From Purshia tridentata (Eukaryota; Streptophyta; Magnoliopsida; Rosales; Rosaceae), in assembly GCA_003254885.1 (NCBI GenBank), contig QANT01008187.1, forward strand, positions 18,876 through 82,875: DNA of 64,000 nucleotides. Direction: 5' to 3'. Positions 36,024-49,000 of the stretch are shown one piece after another (within the stretch, counting starts at the first letter, position 1; every line of letters begins with the position of its first letter). The notes under the pieces are model-generated. The model saw only the letters and a program-made list of their open reading frames with translations. It was not told the DNA's origin and made no database searches. The position numbers and the translations under genes were made by a program.

Positions 36024-38989
36024 TCAAGAAGCTGCAGCCTGGGTCAGCGAGCCATCCGCAGCCGATGATCCGAAGGAAGGTAAGAGCCACCCCTTCTCCT
36101 TTGCGTGCTCCACGTAGAAGCTGAATTTCTCCCTCGCGTTTGGAATGTCAAGAGCCAAATCATCTAGCCCGTCCTTGATCCGGGTGAAGCCCTTGCTCAT
36201 CTGGTTGGTTGTGATCAGCCCTTCCCCAAAGCACTCCTGAAGCAGGTGTAGCATTCTGTCGTTCTTCTTCTCCATGGCCATAACCAGTGCCTTCTTCACT
36301 ACCTCATGGTTAAAGAAAGGCATCCCAAGATCACGAATACACTGGCAGGCTTCAGCCACAACACCCCCGCTCTCATACTCCTCTAACAGCTTTGCTATCT
36401 TGTCCTTGGCATCCTCCACAGCCCAGCCAGTCCCACCTCCCCAACATCTCAGGATCCTTTCACCAGCATGACGAGCAGAGATGAGTGATTGAGCCATTCG
36501 CACAGTTTCACTCCCACTGCAATTTTGTGGTAACTTGCTGCCAATTTCTTCCAAATTCAGCGGAGCTAAGACATCATCAATCACAGCCCTGGCCAGAAAA
36601 AGAGCAAGCTCATTTGAAGCATCCAGTATGTCCAGTTCTGTATCCTCTGCTGATTCCAGAAGCAAGACAAAACCATTAACTATGTCCTCGGTTGAGAAGA
36701 TCTCAATATGAAGGGCAGAAAGAAGAACAGATGCCATTTCCTTTTCACGGTTCTTGCGATCCATTGCAAGTGTGATCAGCTTCTTCAAGAAGATTGCATT
36801 AAATTCGGGTAGACCAAGATCTTCAAGGCTCCGGATAAGCTCAGGAATGTCATCAGATAGAAAATATTCATGAATTATGGACACAATCTCTTGCTTGTAC
36901 CGCTTCACCTTTCTATCTTCATCTCGCACCTCACCATCTTCACCAGAGGATTCTATAAATGAAGCATCAAGCCAGCCTTCAGATATTGCCTTCGGGACCA
37001 GCGACTCAAACAAGGTTTTTGCTGATGGAATGTCAAGAGCAAGGTCATCAAGGCTCTCTGCCAATCGAGAAAACCCCTTTACCATTTGACTGGAACTAAT
37101 CAGGCCTTCTTCAGCTGCTTCCTTTAGTAGCTTCATTATTAGTGGTTCTGCTGTTTGAATCTCCATGGCAAGAATCAAAGCCCTCTTTACAACCTCATGA
37201 TGGAAGAATGGCACTCCCAACTCCCTTATGCACCTACAGGCCTCAAAAGTGTCTCCATTCTCCACGTATTCCCTCAACAGCCCAGCAATTTTTTTCTTCA
37301 TCTCTTCAACAGTTATGTGCGTGCTACCACCCCACCTCCTTTCCACGAGTTCTGCATGGTGTGGAGCTGAAAGATAGCTCTTCTCAGAAGTCTGGATTAC
37401 CTGAACCCCCTTTGAAGATTCTGGGAGTGCTTTCTTTGCCCTGGTAAGGAAGGCTGGAGGAAGAATGTCATCGACCACTGCACGAGCAAGGAACAAAGCA
37501 AGGATGTCTACTGCATCCAGTATGTCCACTGCAAGGTCATCAGCAGATTCGAGAAGCATGAAAAATCCATCTCTAATCTGGGAAGGGGTGATGACATCAG
37601 CATACAAAGCTGAAAGCAAAACTGAAGCCATTTCCTTCTCCTTATCATGCCTGTCCAGGGCCATAGAAACAAGCCGCTTAATGAAGTAAGGAAGATATTC
37701 ACTCGAGCCCAGTTCTTTGAGGTCAGATGCTGTCAATGCCACATCACCAGTGCTGAAGTATTCCTCAATGATGGAAGCTACAGCTTTCTTGTATTCATCC
37801 AAGGGATCCGTGACACTTGTCCCAACAAGTTGATATGGTTCCTGTTGAATCCAAGGGAATCATAAATCAACACATAATTTCCAGTTAAACCAGAGGAGGG
37901 CAAAGTAACTTTATGGGTACTCTGCTACTGCTGCCTAAAAGACAGAATATTCAATCCACCTAATAAGAATATGTAAATTTGTAAATGCAGGAAATATACT
38001 GGGAAAGGAAATACCTCGCCACTGTCATAGTTAGGGTCATTACGATCAATACGGGATTCCCCATCAGTGTCAAGCAGTTTTCCCCATGTTCCCTTACCAC
38101 CACCTCCTTCTGTTGACATTAACAAAGAGGATAAATCAGTCCCAATAAATAATATAACCTTGAAGACCACCTTTGTAACCTAGATTCCAAGACATCTATT
38201 CCTATAATGTAAGAGGTCATAAATATAATATAGAGAAAAAAAAGTGGCTATATCTATAGGTGAATATAAACTATATAATACACACATAATTCAGGGAATT
38301 CAAGTGAAACATACTAATTTTTTTGTGTGAGGAAAAAGGACAGCTCACTCACCCAGCTACTAACATTAACACCTCAGAAGAGGAAAATGAGACTTGGAAC
38401 CAATAAAAAATTTCAAGAATTAGTTACAATTTCTCATAAATTACTAGAATCATAAAATAATAAATCCCCCAACCCTGTTAAACTATAGTACCAATGATTT
38501 AATTAAAAAAATAAACCTCAATTAATTGAAATAAGAAATATTAGTATATGTGCAACAAAGTTTCTTAAGAGCATCTGGAAGACAATAATATATAAGTCAC
38601 ATAGGTAAAGCATCACAGGGACAAATGTAGTTATTAAAAAAAGGGTCACACCATCACATGGATATCAATCTTCAGCCATAAACCACCTAAGGTCTGAACG
38701 TAATCCCAATCTCTGCAAATTAGCATAAGCTAGTATAAAACCACATAAGCAAGTGCCAAAGGGACTTACCCTTCTTCACTCGAACAAACTTCCCGGAGTG
38801 TGACCGACGAACATGCCTCACAGCTATCCCAGCTGTTGGTGCCTTGCCACCAGCAGGGGCTTTTACATGATGTTCAGAAAGAAACGATGTAGGGGATTTT
38901 GGGGATGATGATAAAATCTCCAAATTTTGGCTGGCAATTTTTAACGTTTCCCTTTGCTCTTCCGTCAGAAATCCCTCACTTGAGGCCAT
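36024..38989 (-). CDS. MRF4: MA3-domain translation regulator (MRF family)
   Basis: Cytosolic protein made almost entirely of MA3 domains, the eIF4A-binding fold of eIF4G and PDCD4. The Arabidopsis MRF proteins tune translation under TOR control, especially in darkness and starvation. Three coding exons join in frame: 38989-38770, 38109-38015 and 37841-36024, giving 710 residues. Four MA3 units lie at roughly residues 120-235, 285-400, 420-535 and 580-695. Units 1 and 3 share EYF(S), KEMASVLLSAL and LALFLARAV; units 2 and 4 share ACRCIRELG/ACQCIRDLG and FFHHEVVK/FFNHEVVK, so the set is a duplicated pair. The N-terminus has the family motif RHVRRSHSGKFVRVKK. The ATG at 38989 is the start. A 5' leader intron is likely. 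Position between CbbYA and UFSP2 favours MRF4 (At3g48390); paralogues cannot be excluded. Confidence 0.93.
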
Positions 38990-39960
38990 TTACACTGAAA
39001 GATCCTATATAAATATTGATATTAAGTGATAACATACAGAATTTAATCTTAAAACTCAGAAAAAAGAAAATAAATAAAAAAGTTCAGCAACTATACAAAA
39101 TAATTCAGAAAAATATAAAAAGCTAAGAAATGTCTAATTCTCTAATGAACCTTTTTTCCTTTCTATAATATTATCAATAGCGCACACAAAATAACTTCCC
39201 ATAAGAAATCTAAATTATCCTAGTCTCCACTGTTTTCTTCATTAATTGAAAGCTAATAAAATGATAAGCTAAACGAAGGAAACGCCTATAGGAAAATTTA
39301 ACCTAAGAAATAGTAATCTAATCCAGCAGTAAAAAGGATTAAGTGAGTGCTAACCATAGAGAGATACGAGTATTATTAACTACAGAACAGATACAACTAT
39401 ATGCTGTTTGGCTACTGAGAAACTCAAGAAATACACAATCATAATACTGTGCGAATAAGAAAAAATAAATAAATAAAACCAAACCACAATGTCGTATCGG
39501 TCACGGTGAAGCACAAAGAATAAATTTCTTGAGTCCCAAACAATGAGAAAACCAACAACCAAATGCATCATTGTCGTTTCGTTTCTTTTCCCAGCTTTTC
39601 TCAGCAACCCAGCAAACTACTAAAATACCAGAAAAAGTATTCTATAAACAAGATTGAGAGAAACAAAACAGAGTACCCGTCCGTGTGAAGCCGAAGAGTG
39701 CCGAATCCAGAACCCGAATCCGTTTCCTCTGTTCTTGGCCCGGATCTCGAGCCAAGACAGGAGCAGCAACCGGATAGTCCAAATCGGAGCTCCGAAGTCC
39801 GCAACACCTACGCAACCGAAACGACTTCGAGCCTACGAACGAAACAACGACGATCTAGTAGATCCAGAAGGAGGTCCGGTACGGTTTTATCATAAACCCG
39901 CGCGGATCCGAATCTGTGAGTGTCTCTGTCTCAATCGGTTAGAGAGAAAGAAAGAGACTG
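38990..39960 (-). promoter_or_regulatory. MRF 5' leader with probable intron
   Basis: A donor (CACGG|GTACTC at 39677/39676) and an acceptor (ATATAG|GATC at 39004) bracket an AT-rich stretch of about 670 bases, while 39677..39900 is GC-richer, as expected for a first non-coding exon. This is inferred from splice consensus and composition only. Confidence 0.5.
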
Positions 39961-40511
39961 GAAATGGATGAGAATGAAAGAAAATCGGAAAGAAGCGGAG
40001 GGTTTTATAGGGAGGCTACGGTTATGGGTACACGTCATCATTGGGGGTTTGGGTGTATTATCGATAGAAGCGTCCACGTGGCATACGCGCTAAAGCCCAT
40101 CGCAACTGTTGTGCCCTGTATTTTGCTTCCACCTGGCTCCGCTTAATCACCCAATTTAGGGTTTTGCCAGTTGGGCGGTCAAGGGAATTACCAAGCTACC
40201 CGCAATTTTGTCATCCCGCAATTTTGTCATTTTGTCCTAGTCTTTGATCCCAGATTTTTATTGATGACTCTTTATGCTAGGAATGGAATGTTTTTGCATT
40301 CATTTAATTTAGTGTTTGTGTTTTTTTTTTTTGACCAAAAATTTAGTGTTTGTGTTTAACTGCATACTTCACCCTTTATTTGAAAAGAGATTAGATTTGG
40401 AATGTAGTTAATTAGAATTTAGGAGTGAATTGAGGATTGAAATTTTTGGTATGATGAAGTGTCTAATGCTCCATTAATGTTGATCAAAGAATTACCATAG
40501 TATTATATACT
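39961..40511. other. Intergenic region upstream of MRF
   Basis: Probable MRF promoter, AT-rich toward the right. A short direct repeat (aatttagtgtttgtgttt) surrounds a T-run near 40306..40356. No gene seen. Confidence 0.5.
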
Positions 40512-40520
40512 CAATTAAAT

Positions 40521-40996
40521 AGATTTTTTACATTTTATCCATCTGAATTTTGTACCCATTTACAATTTACCACTTAAATTTTGTTTATAATATACTACAT
40601 AAGCATGTTTCCGTTGAAACATTCGTTAAAAAAAGTCACGTGTTGTACACGTAACCCCATTTACAATGATTTTTTCATCATTTTATGCTCAATACACTAG
40701 TTCTGGTGCTTGATTTTAGTGCCTATCCCTCCCCAATGCAATCCGAGAGATGGGCGTAAAAACTAATTGAAAGTGCATTGGAAAAAGGTATGCGCCAAAA
40801 CTAGTGTATTGGGCATAAAATGACCAAAAAACCCCTATAAATGAGGGGACATGCACGACACGCAACTTTTTTTAAAAAATATTTCGACGAAAACATGCTT
40901 AAGTGGTACATTGCAAACAAAATTTAATTCAAGTAATATATTGTCACAATTTTTTTAAGTGGTAAAGTGCTGCAAAGTTCAGGTGGGAAAAAATCC
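40521..40996. mobile_element. Foldback Mutator-like MITE (476 bp)
   Basis: Almost the whole element is two inverted arms (about 40521..40710 and 40795..40996). Matching blocks include CATTTTATGC-CAATACACTAGTT, AAGCATGTTT and TACCACTTAAA. Flanked by a 9-bp direct duplication CAATTAAAT (40512..40520 and 40997..41005). It encodes no protein; a transcript would form a long hairpin. Confidence 0.87.
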
Positions 40997-41413
40997 CAAT
41001 TAAATTTGAGAAAACTCAAAAAGCAGTGTGAATGATTGTTTAAGTTGTGTTGCTTGAAATTCCACCAAATTTTTTAACAATAAACCTTATAGTGTTAATG
41101 TTTCTAAATGAAGCAACTCGGCTTCCACGAGCTTCAAGAGTGAAAAAGTGGTAAATTCTAAGATCAGATTCTATCATTTGTAAAGAAAAAAATATGAGCT
41201 TTTATTGAATTGAATTAAGACAAGTTTAACAAGCTTAAAAGTAACTAGGAGAGCATTGGGAAAAATGTAAATCGGACCTAATACAGAATAAACAATATTC
41301 AGACGAGGTCAAAATTCTTGAGATTTTGATTTCCCGATTCTCATGATGTTCCTTTTTATGCCCCTTCATCCGCCAAGGATCTTTACATTTCATGTTTAAC
41401 AACGATCCATCTT

Positions 41414-41565
41414 GCTAACGCTCCTGTTAGCATCTAGTTTTCTTAGTATGACCTCCAAAATTGGTCTCGACTCTTGAGTTTTGATGACTATCTTCTCAAG
41501 CAAGTGCATGACAAATTGCACCTCAGCTACTGAGCCAACAAACCCAACTAACTCTGCCACCTTGG
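41414..41565 (-). other. Coding-like fragment of unknown family
   Basis: About 55 open codons on the minus strand, reading KVAELVGFVGSVAEVQFVMH, then LLEKIVIKTQESRPILEVIL and a stop. The composition is protein-like (amphipathic helical), but there is no start and no recognisable neighbour exon. It could be an exon relic or chance. Confidence 0.3.
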
Positions 41566-41774
41566 GACATGGATATGAAGTTTAGAAAAATCATATCCTC
41601 AAAATATGTTTTATTCATTTTCACAGGGGACGGAGGAAGAAAAGGAAACTTTCACCTTACATCAAGGTATGAACAGAGATATACTCAGCTAGCCTCATTA
41701 ATGGAGACTGGCATGCATCAGCTGCAGCCAGTCTTCTTGTTTGGCAAAGAATCATACAAATTTTGTAGAGATTT

Positions 41775-44446
41775 TCACCACAATAACTTTGGTATCGTTA
41801 GGCTTTTTGCCAAGTTCCCAATTAAGACGGTGTGTCCTGACATGGAATTATGAAACAGCTCCCTCATACACTTCCTGAAAGTCCTGAAGGGCATTACCAG
41901 AAAAAGATGAGCCACAACTCCTTTAATCCAATTATCATCAGTTCTCAGATAACGCTTTTTCTTGTTCTTCCAGAACTCATCTTTCTTTCCCTTCTTCTTA
42001 ACTTTCAACAAACCCATTTTGCTATTAATTATACCGAGTATAGCACTCCTGTCCTTCTTGTTCTTTCGTGCAACTTTGACATCCAAAATTGCCCTAAGCT
42101 TCTCATAAGACTTAGCATCTAGCACTTGTCCTTTTTTTATCATTTGCTTGTGGTAGAAAAATGCTCTTTTGAAATCACGAACACGAACATATGTGTAGAT
42201 CATGGTTGAGTAAGTTACAGAATCAGGTTTTAAATTGAGAGCTGCCATCTCTTTCAACAGCTGCGGCAACTTTGCGTGTTGGCCTCCACGTGCATATGCA
42301 TTCATCAACATATTATATGTCAACACTGTTGGCTGAAAACCCACATTCCCAAACTCAGAAATCACATCTCTTGCTTCAATATAGTGACCTTGTTTAGCAA
42401 AGCCATCAAGAAGAGTGTTGAATGTCACCCTAGTCCCTTCAACCTTCTCTTTGATCATCAATTTCCAAATTTTCATCAACATCTGGGTGTCACTAGCACG
42501 CCTAAACGCATCCAGTAACGCAGTATATGTTTCTATGGAGGGCTTTAATCCTTCCCTTTGCATGTTCTCAAATGCAATGTAAGCTTTCTCATGCCACCCA
42601 CTGACTGAATATGCATGAATAAGAGCTGTATAAGAATGTGAAGTTGGACTTATACCATCTTTCTTCATCCTCAAAAATGCATCTGCAGCCATGTCACTCA
42701 TCTTCTTCTGTCTCCCATATGCACTAATAAGACATGTATAAGATTTGACATTTGGCTCCAATCCCATGTCCTGCATTTCTACCAGCAGCTTCTCAACAAT
42801 CTCAGACTGCATTTTTCTGCTGCATGCATCCATTAAAATATTAAAGGTGGCAGATGTGGGTTTAATTCCTTTTGATTTCATCTCAGCAAAGAGACCTTCA
42901 GCTTCTTCAACTTGGTTGGAAGTACAAAAAGCATTCATTAAAGTATTGTACACAATAGCATTTGATGAGATCCCTTTCTTCTCCATTTCTACTTGAATGA
43001 TAAGGGCTTCGCTCTTCAACCCCTCATCACAGAATGATTTTATAAGAGCACCCAAAACTTCTTGACTCCATTTTACGCCTTTCCTGTTCATTTCTCAAAG
43101 AACTCCCATGCATCTTTTGCACTACAGCCAATTTTTCGCATGATAGTAATCATTATTGAACATGTCACATGATCAAGGGTATTATTTGCTTCCATGGCCT
43201 CATAGACCTTCCAAGCATCATCATACCTGAAATAAGTTGGTAAGTATTAGTAATGAATTCTAGCAAGTTCCTTTATCATCTGAAAGCACTGCCCATCCAA
43301 AGTTGCATCAATGGCCACAGCTTTGCCAAAAATTTTATTATTCAAATAATAAACAAATAAGTTATATTAAGAACATGTTAATGTAATGCAAGTAACATGC
43401 ACGCAAAGCTGATGATCCATACTGCCAGTTGCTCATTATATAACAACATTACTTCGCTGCACTAAAATACTATTAGTTTTGACTTAATGTCAATCAGTTT
43501 GTTGGACCTCTTAGTCTTCTTGAAAAGCAAACATACTCATAATTACAAATTGACCAAAACTGAAATACTAAACAACTAAAGAGTACTAAAGCAAAGTACC
43601 AAGAATGTCATACCTCTTAGAGCACATGAGGCCAGACATTGCAGCATTATAAACATGAACACTCCTGAATTCCTTCTTGCTTGGTAAATTCCTAAACAAA
43701 ATCATCAAATTATCCCCCATTCCAGCTCTCCCCAATATAGGAAACAAAACCGAACACGCCCGAGGAGTAAGGAGAGAAGGTTCCTGCAAACCCATCCACT
43801 CAAAGAAATACAAACAACCCACTAAGAGGCCCTCCTCACCCATCAGCTCCAACACCTCCACACACTCTTTCTCCCCAACCCTTCCTTCAAAACCTCCCAA
43901 TACCTCTCCCAATGTCAAATTCGACGGCAAATTCCTCGCTTTTTGCATAATCTCTCCAACAACGCCCTCTAGAAACAACTTTGAATTAAAATTCGTTGGA
44001 CCCACTTGTTCTTTTAGTCCTTCGATGCTAGACTCGGTTTCTGATTCGTCTACGAGCTGGGTATCGTCAGCTAGACGCCACAAAGAGCGACGGTTCTTTT
44101 GAAGTAAGAGCTTGCCTTCACATGGAGGGTCTTGGGTTGAAGTGCGAGACCTGAAGAATCTTATAATTGGATCATCCTGTTCTTGATCTTCTTCTTCACA
44201 TGCTTTTAGGTCCTCCTGTTCATCGTCATCTTCTTCTTCTTCTTCTTCGTCTTCGTTTTGGAGAAAGGGAAGAAAAATGGAGGATGAGGAATGAGAATTA
44301 GGAGTGGGTGGAGCTGCGTACAGAGAGTAAAGTCTGAAGGTTTTGAAGAGCATAAAGAGGTGAGGTTTTAGGAAAGGGTGGTTCGGAGAGAGGCTGCGAA
44401 TGAAGGGAAGTGGAGGAGGAGAGAGTTGTTGGCATATGAGAGCCAT
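41775..44446 (-). CDS. EMB1006: EMB1006-like PPR protein, with a one-base frameshift
   Basis: P-type pentatricopeptide-repeat protein, expected to bind RNA in chloroplasts; Arabidopsis EMB1006 (At5g50280) is needed for embryo development. Two exons: 44446-43614 and 43226-41775. The N-terminus is transit-peptide-like, then a Glu/Asp-rich stretch, then the motif FFRSRTSTQDPPCEGKLLLQ. Eight or more 35-residue PPR units follow, such as SYTALIHAYSVSGWHEKAYI and TYNMLMNAYARGGQHAKLPQ. The tail is Lys-rich. With the splice placed as shown, exon 2 hits TGA at 43088..43090 because the run AAA at 43091..43093 lacks one A that would give GAG AAA ATG AAC; downstream the frame is open for 438 codons. Frame restored, the length is about 761 residues, close to the family. 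Sequencing error or a recent mutation are both possible. Confidence 0.85.
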
Positions 44447-44858
44447 GGTTTAATGGATAGGTTGCTCCTCTGCTCTGCTACTAAGGGGCAGTGTTAATTA
44501 GAACAGACAAATAGTTTGACAACAAACTTTGATAGATAGACCTTGAAAAACACAGCGTATTGAGGTATTTCTTAAATCTTAGTTAAACGGTGCGCTCAGG
44601 TTTCGGCAATGGCAGAAAGAAATGGGCCTCGCCCACCTCACTTTTGGGGTACGATGGTAAAAGCCCAATTTAGTCTCATCAGTTATTTTTTTTTAAAACA
44701 AAAAATAGAATATATTAAAAGTAAGTTCACTAAAGCTCACTTTTGGACTCTTTGTACAAATAAAGCCTTTAAAATATTGCAATGCCAAATAGATTCACTT
44801 TTTACAAATGAAGCACACGTTTTAATTCTTCCTTGTTTTAGGTGCCGAGCGTTAGGTG

Positions 44859-44893
<35 letters not shown>

Positions 44894-46000
44894 NNNNNNN
44901 NNNNNNNNNNNNNNNNNTTTTTTTTTTTTTTTTTTTGAAAATTGGGTAAATTGCTACTATGTGTAATAGTGACAATTTATAAGGTATTTTTTTAATTCAA
45001 ATATCTACTGTCACATAGTAATAGTGTCACAGTGACAATTTTCAAGCACTCAACTCATTAATAGATCGGTTTATCACTGTATTTTTGGTGGGCCTACCAA
45101 ATGGGTTTTGTTGTTTTGGAATTCAAAAGAAGAACTCTTATATTAAATGTACCACATTGATACCATCTCAATTATAGGTAAAACCCATATTAGAAAAATA
45201 TACAAAAGATATAGTACAAATAATTTTACCCTACATAAATTGCAAAATCAATTCAATTCCTTTGCATTTTTCGGGAGAAGGGAATTTGAAATTTTTTTTC
45301 ATGTGTTTGGTACTCTTGAGAAAGTGAAATTATGTTATTATTTCCATTCACATATTTGGGTTGTGCAGGAATTGAAAATGAAAAATATCAAATTTTCAAT
45401 TATATCCTTATTTATTATTTATTTCAAAAATAACAATAGAGATGTCATTTTAAAATACTAGCAAAATTAGTTTTGTCAAAAAAAGGTCTAAGAAGGGAAA
45501 AAAATTAAAACTCAAGTTGGAGCAAGGGTTTTATTTTCTCCCTAACAAGAGCATCGAATTTTCTTGGTCCAAGAATTGATTTCTCTTGCCAAACATGGAA
45601 AGGAAATTGATTTCCTATTCACATACGTCTAAAATGGGTTCTAAATGCAACATACATGAAAAGTTTTCTAAAGTCGTACAAACAATAGCCGTCATATTTA
45701 GGCTCTGAAACTTCAGGCCAAAAAGAAGGGGAAGAAACTCTCAAACCATATCGGCCTTTCTCAAAGAACAAAGAGTCAGCAATGAACCAACTAGACTGAA
45801 CTATCGCAATAGTAACACTTTATGAAAATTACATCATACATGAAAGAACAAATGCCTAGGACTGGTCATTGATAATACCTTCTAATGTCTCCCATCAACA
45901 ACTAGAAAACTGCCTTCTTGTTCTATAAGTTGAGAGTAGCAAACTGGCATACACTTCTCCATAATACAGTTGTGTATAAATTTGATCAGTTTTGTGTAGA
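44447..46000. other. Intergenic region with assembly gap
   Basis: The PPR promoter lies at the left. A T-run of more than 30 bases surrounds the gap of 24 N at 44894..44917. The rest is AT-rich; 45900..46000 should be UFSP2 3' untranslated region. No gene seen. Confidence 0.6.
44894..44917. other. Assembly gap (24 N)
   Basis: Run of N inside a poly-T tract. Confidence 0.99.
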
Positions 46001-49000
46001 TCAAACCATGTTAGGCCTCTGTGGAAGCAGAAGATTATAGAACTTGTCATGTAAGAAGAAACTCTTTCCCTTGCTATCTACAGCCTTTTTCCACCCACAC
46101 CATCCGCCGTTCACAATTTTCTTGAGTTCATCACTGCCTGTGTAGTGAGGATCGAGTATTAAAAAGGCACAATCTCCACTTGCTTCATTGTAATCAACTC
46201 CCAAGAGGGTATATGCAAGAACTCCACCACCTGCATTCATATACCAAACCATAAGAGAAATTTTTTTTAATCTTATTTTTAATGGGAAGAAGAGAAGTTT
46301 TAATGATTATTAATTTATTATCATTATCATTACTGTTTCTTTAAAATTTTTGCACCATTTTTAATCAAGAGAAGCGTCAAATTCATGGCAGAGAAAAAGA
46401 AAAAAAAACTAAGAAGAATTATATTTCGTCCTGCTAACCAATCATAATAGGAGTTCCTTGATTCTCAAAGTGCAAGGCCAGCTCACGACATTTTTCGGGA
46501 AGCTCAGCTCCAGATCTAACATTCATGACTTTGCAGCTAACCTGTTCAATCACAAAAAATAATCCTGTTATACTCCAATGAATTTTATTTGAGAAATTAG
46601 TAGTAAACTTCATTGAACATACTTACACCCAATAGTTTGTCCAGAACAAAGCTCAACTCAATGGCACCGATCCATTCACGTGACCCAATGAAAGAAGGAT
46701 CCTTATCACCAATTTCCACAAGTGACTGCTGTATTTCCCTAATATCAACTGGCTTGTTAGATCAATCATATGGCTCAGATAATTTGCACCCAAAAAGAGA
46801 GAAAGTAAGAAGGAAAAAGAGGAAAGAGTTTATATGATGTTGACAGGTCCAAAAAGAGGTTTATTTATGTCGTGAATTTCTTTTTAGAATCATAATAGTT
46901 ATTTTAATAAAGCAGGGAGTAACAGATTTGAAACTGTAATAACTCGTACATAAATTATCAAAACCAAACTTTAAATACAGAGGTCACTAGTCATGACGAT
47001 TTCAAATATCTAATATCTGAGGACCAGCTACCAAGAAGGGGAATTCAGAAAGAATTAAATAACAAAGAAAATCATATATTCTAACAAAGACTAGATGGCC
47101 ATTTCATACCTATGTGAAGGAACTTCTACCGATGTGTAGTGTTGGAGCCTGAACCATGAAATGATAGTTTGTAGAGAGCGGTAAGCGCAGCCCCATCCCT
47201 AACAAACAAAACAACACTTAGAGAGCTGCAACTGCTAATAATCATTAGTATAAACAGATTCCATTTCTGACAAATCTCCACGCAATGACTGAGAATTTTA
47301 CAAAAACAAAAGATAGCATTTAAATTTTGACTTATGCAGAGAGACGGTCCTCCAGAGACATGTAAAGGTTCGCAATAGGAAAACTAAACAAAAGAATCCC
47401 AAAAGTGAGAATCTGAACTTCAATCCCATCAGAAGGTGAGATGGGCACTCCTAGAAAAAGCTTATTTGACAGCTTAAGTTCCTATTCATTACAAAATTGA
47501 ACAGAAGTGACAGCTTAACATGATTTCTCAACAAGATAATGTAGCTACTTGGTATAGGAGATTGTCCATTACCGAATCATTAAATCCATCTTGTAGATAA
47601 TGGTAATATTCATACGAGCCTTGCATCAGAGACATAGTGCCCCCTGAAACTGCATAAAGACATCATGGTTCCAATTAAAATTCCACTAAAAGGAAGCAGG
47701 GAAAAGGATAAACAAAGAAACAAGAGCAGCAACCAACCCCCACTGCTTGAAATCCCAATGTGTACATTTTTGAGCAAAGTAGTACCTGATATTACCATAA
47801 AAATGTGCCAGAATAGTTAATAACAAAAAAAAAAAAAGAAGGAAAAAGATGATAAAGAAAACTTTCCCTTCTGGAGAGGGGATATGGAGAAAATAAAAAG
47901 TAGTCTAATTAATGGAAAATGTTTACCCTTCCGTGTTGGGTCACTCCTTATGCCATCTTTCATTGTAAAAAAATTTAGAGCATTAGCAATTCTTAAAAGA
48001 GGACGATCAAAAGGTAAACCCAGCCTTAAGTGTAAGGATTTCCTAAGTTCAACTGCAGAAAGAAAACACAAGACTAAGAAAAGACTAATCTGATGATCAA
48101 ATTACAAGGGATATATGTATAATCTGGGTTGTAAATTCTCTGCTTCAATAAAATAGGGTCTTGACAATAAAAAGGAATAACCTCTTGACAGCTCAGCAAT
48201 GAAGCCAAACATCAGTATTAGGTTAGTAGACATTTTACTTGAAGGGAAAGCAGAATACTTTAATGTTAGTTAACATAGCTGAACCAAAATTAAACTATTT
48301 ACATATGTAGACATCCAGTGAGGTACCACTTGAAATTTGAAAATATTCTACACTTTTCAATATACAGCTAGTACTGCCCTTAAGGAAGAAAAATTCAACT
48401 TTATCCCAGCCTACCTTGCTTCATTTCTGTTTCCCCATAGTTGAGTTCATAGACAACAGTAATTGGATGCAAAACCCCAGGAGGATTGAAGTGATAGGGA
48501 TGTAGCTGCATAGCAATAAACCAATTATTAACTTGGAGAATTCAAACCAAAAAATGGAAGGAAAGTATTATGGGGACAGAGTCAGACACGCCATAACCAT
48601 ATTAGTATGCATCAAAAGAGGGTAGTTAGGTCAAGTTGTTTTGATATTAACCATTAATCACTATACTGCTTTTTTATTTAACATTTCTGTGAATGGGCAT
48701 CAGTTACTATAGTAAATCCAAGACAGAGTTAAAGTTTGGGCAATTCTAGTGTGTGCACATATGCGCTAGTCCATAATTATCTGAATAAATGTGAGCACTA
48801 GCACACTGTGACAGGTAATATATGTGTAAAAGGTTCACAACCCAACAATTGGCCTTCAATCACATTATATACTTATGTTCTGATTCTTAGGGTTAAAGTA
48901 GTAGTCAGATGGGTTGTTACATCAAGAGACAGATATGATATCATACAAGAAATGGTTTGCCTTACCTGAGGATGTTGCGCTAAGAGGTTCGGCAGGACTG

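Noticed and set aside
44609-44938. Plus-strand frame of 109 codons running through the N gap
   Set aside because: It is open only because poly-T codes for Phe and because of the gap.
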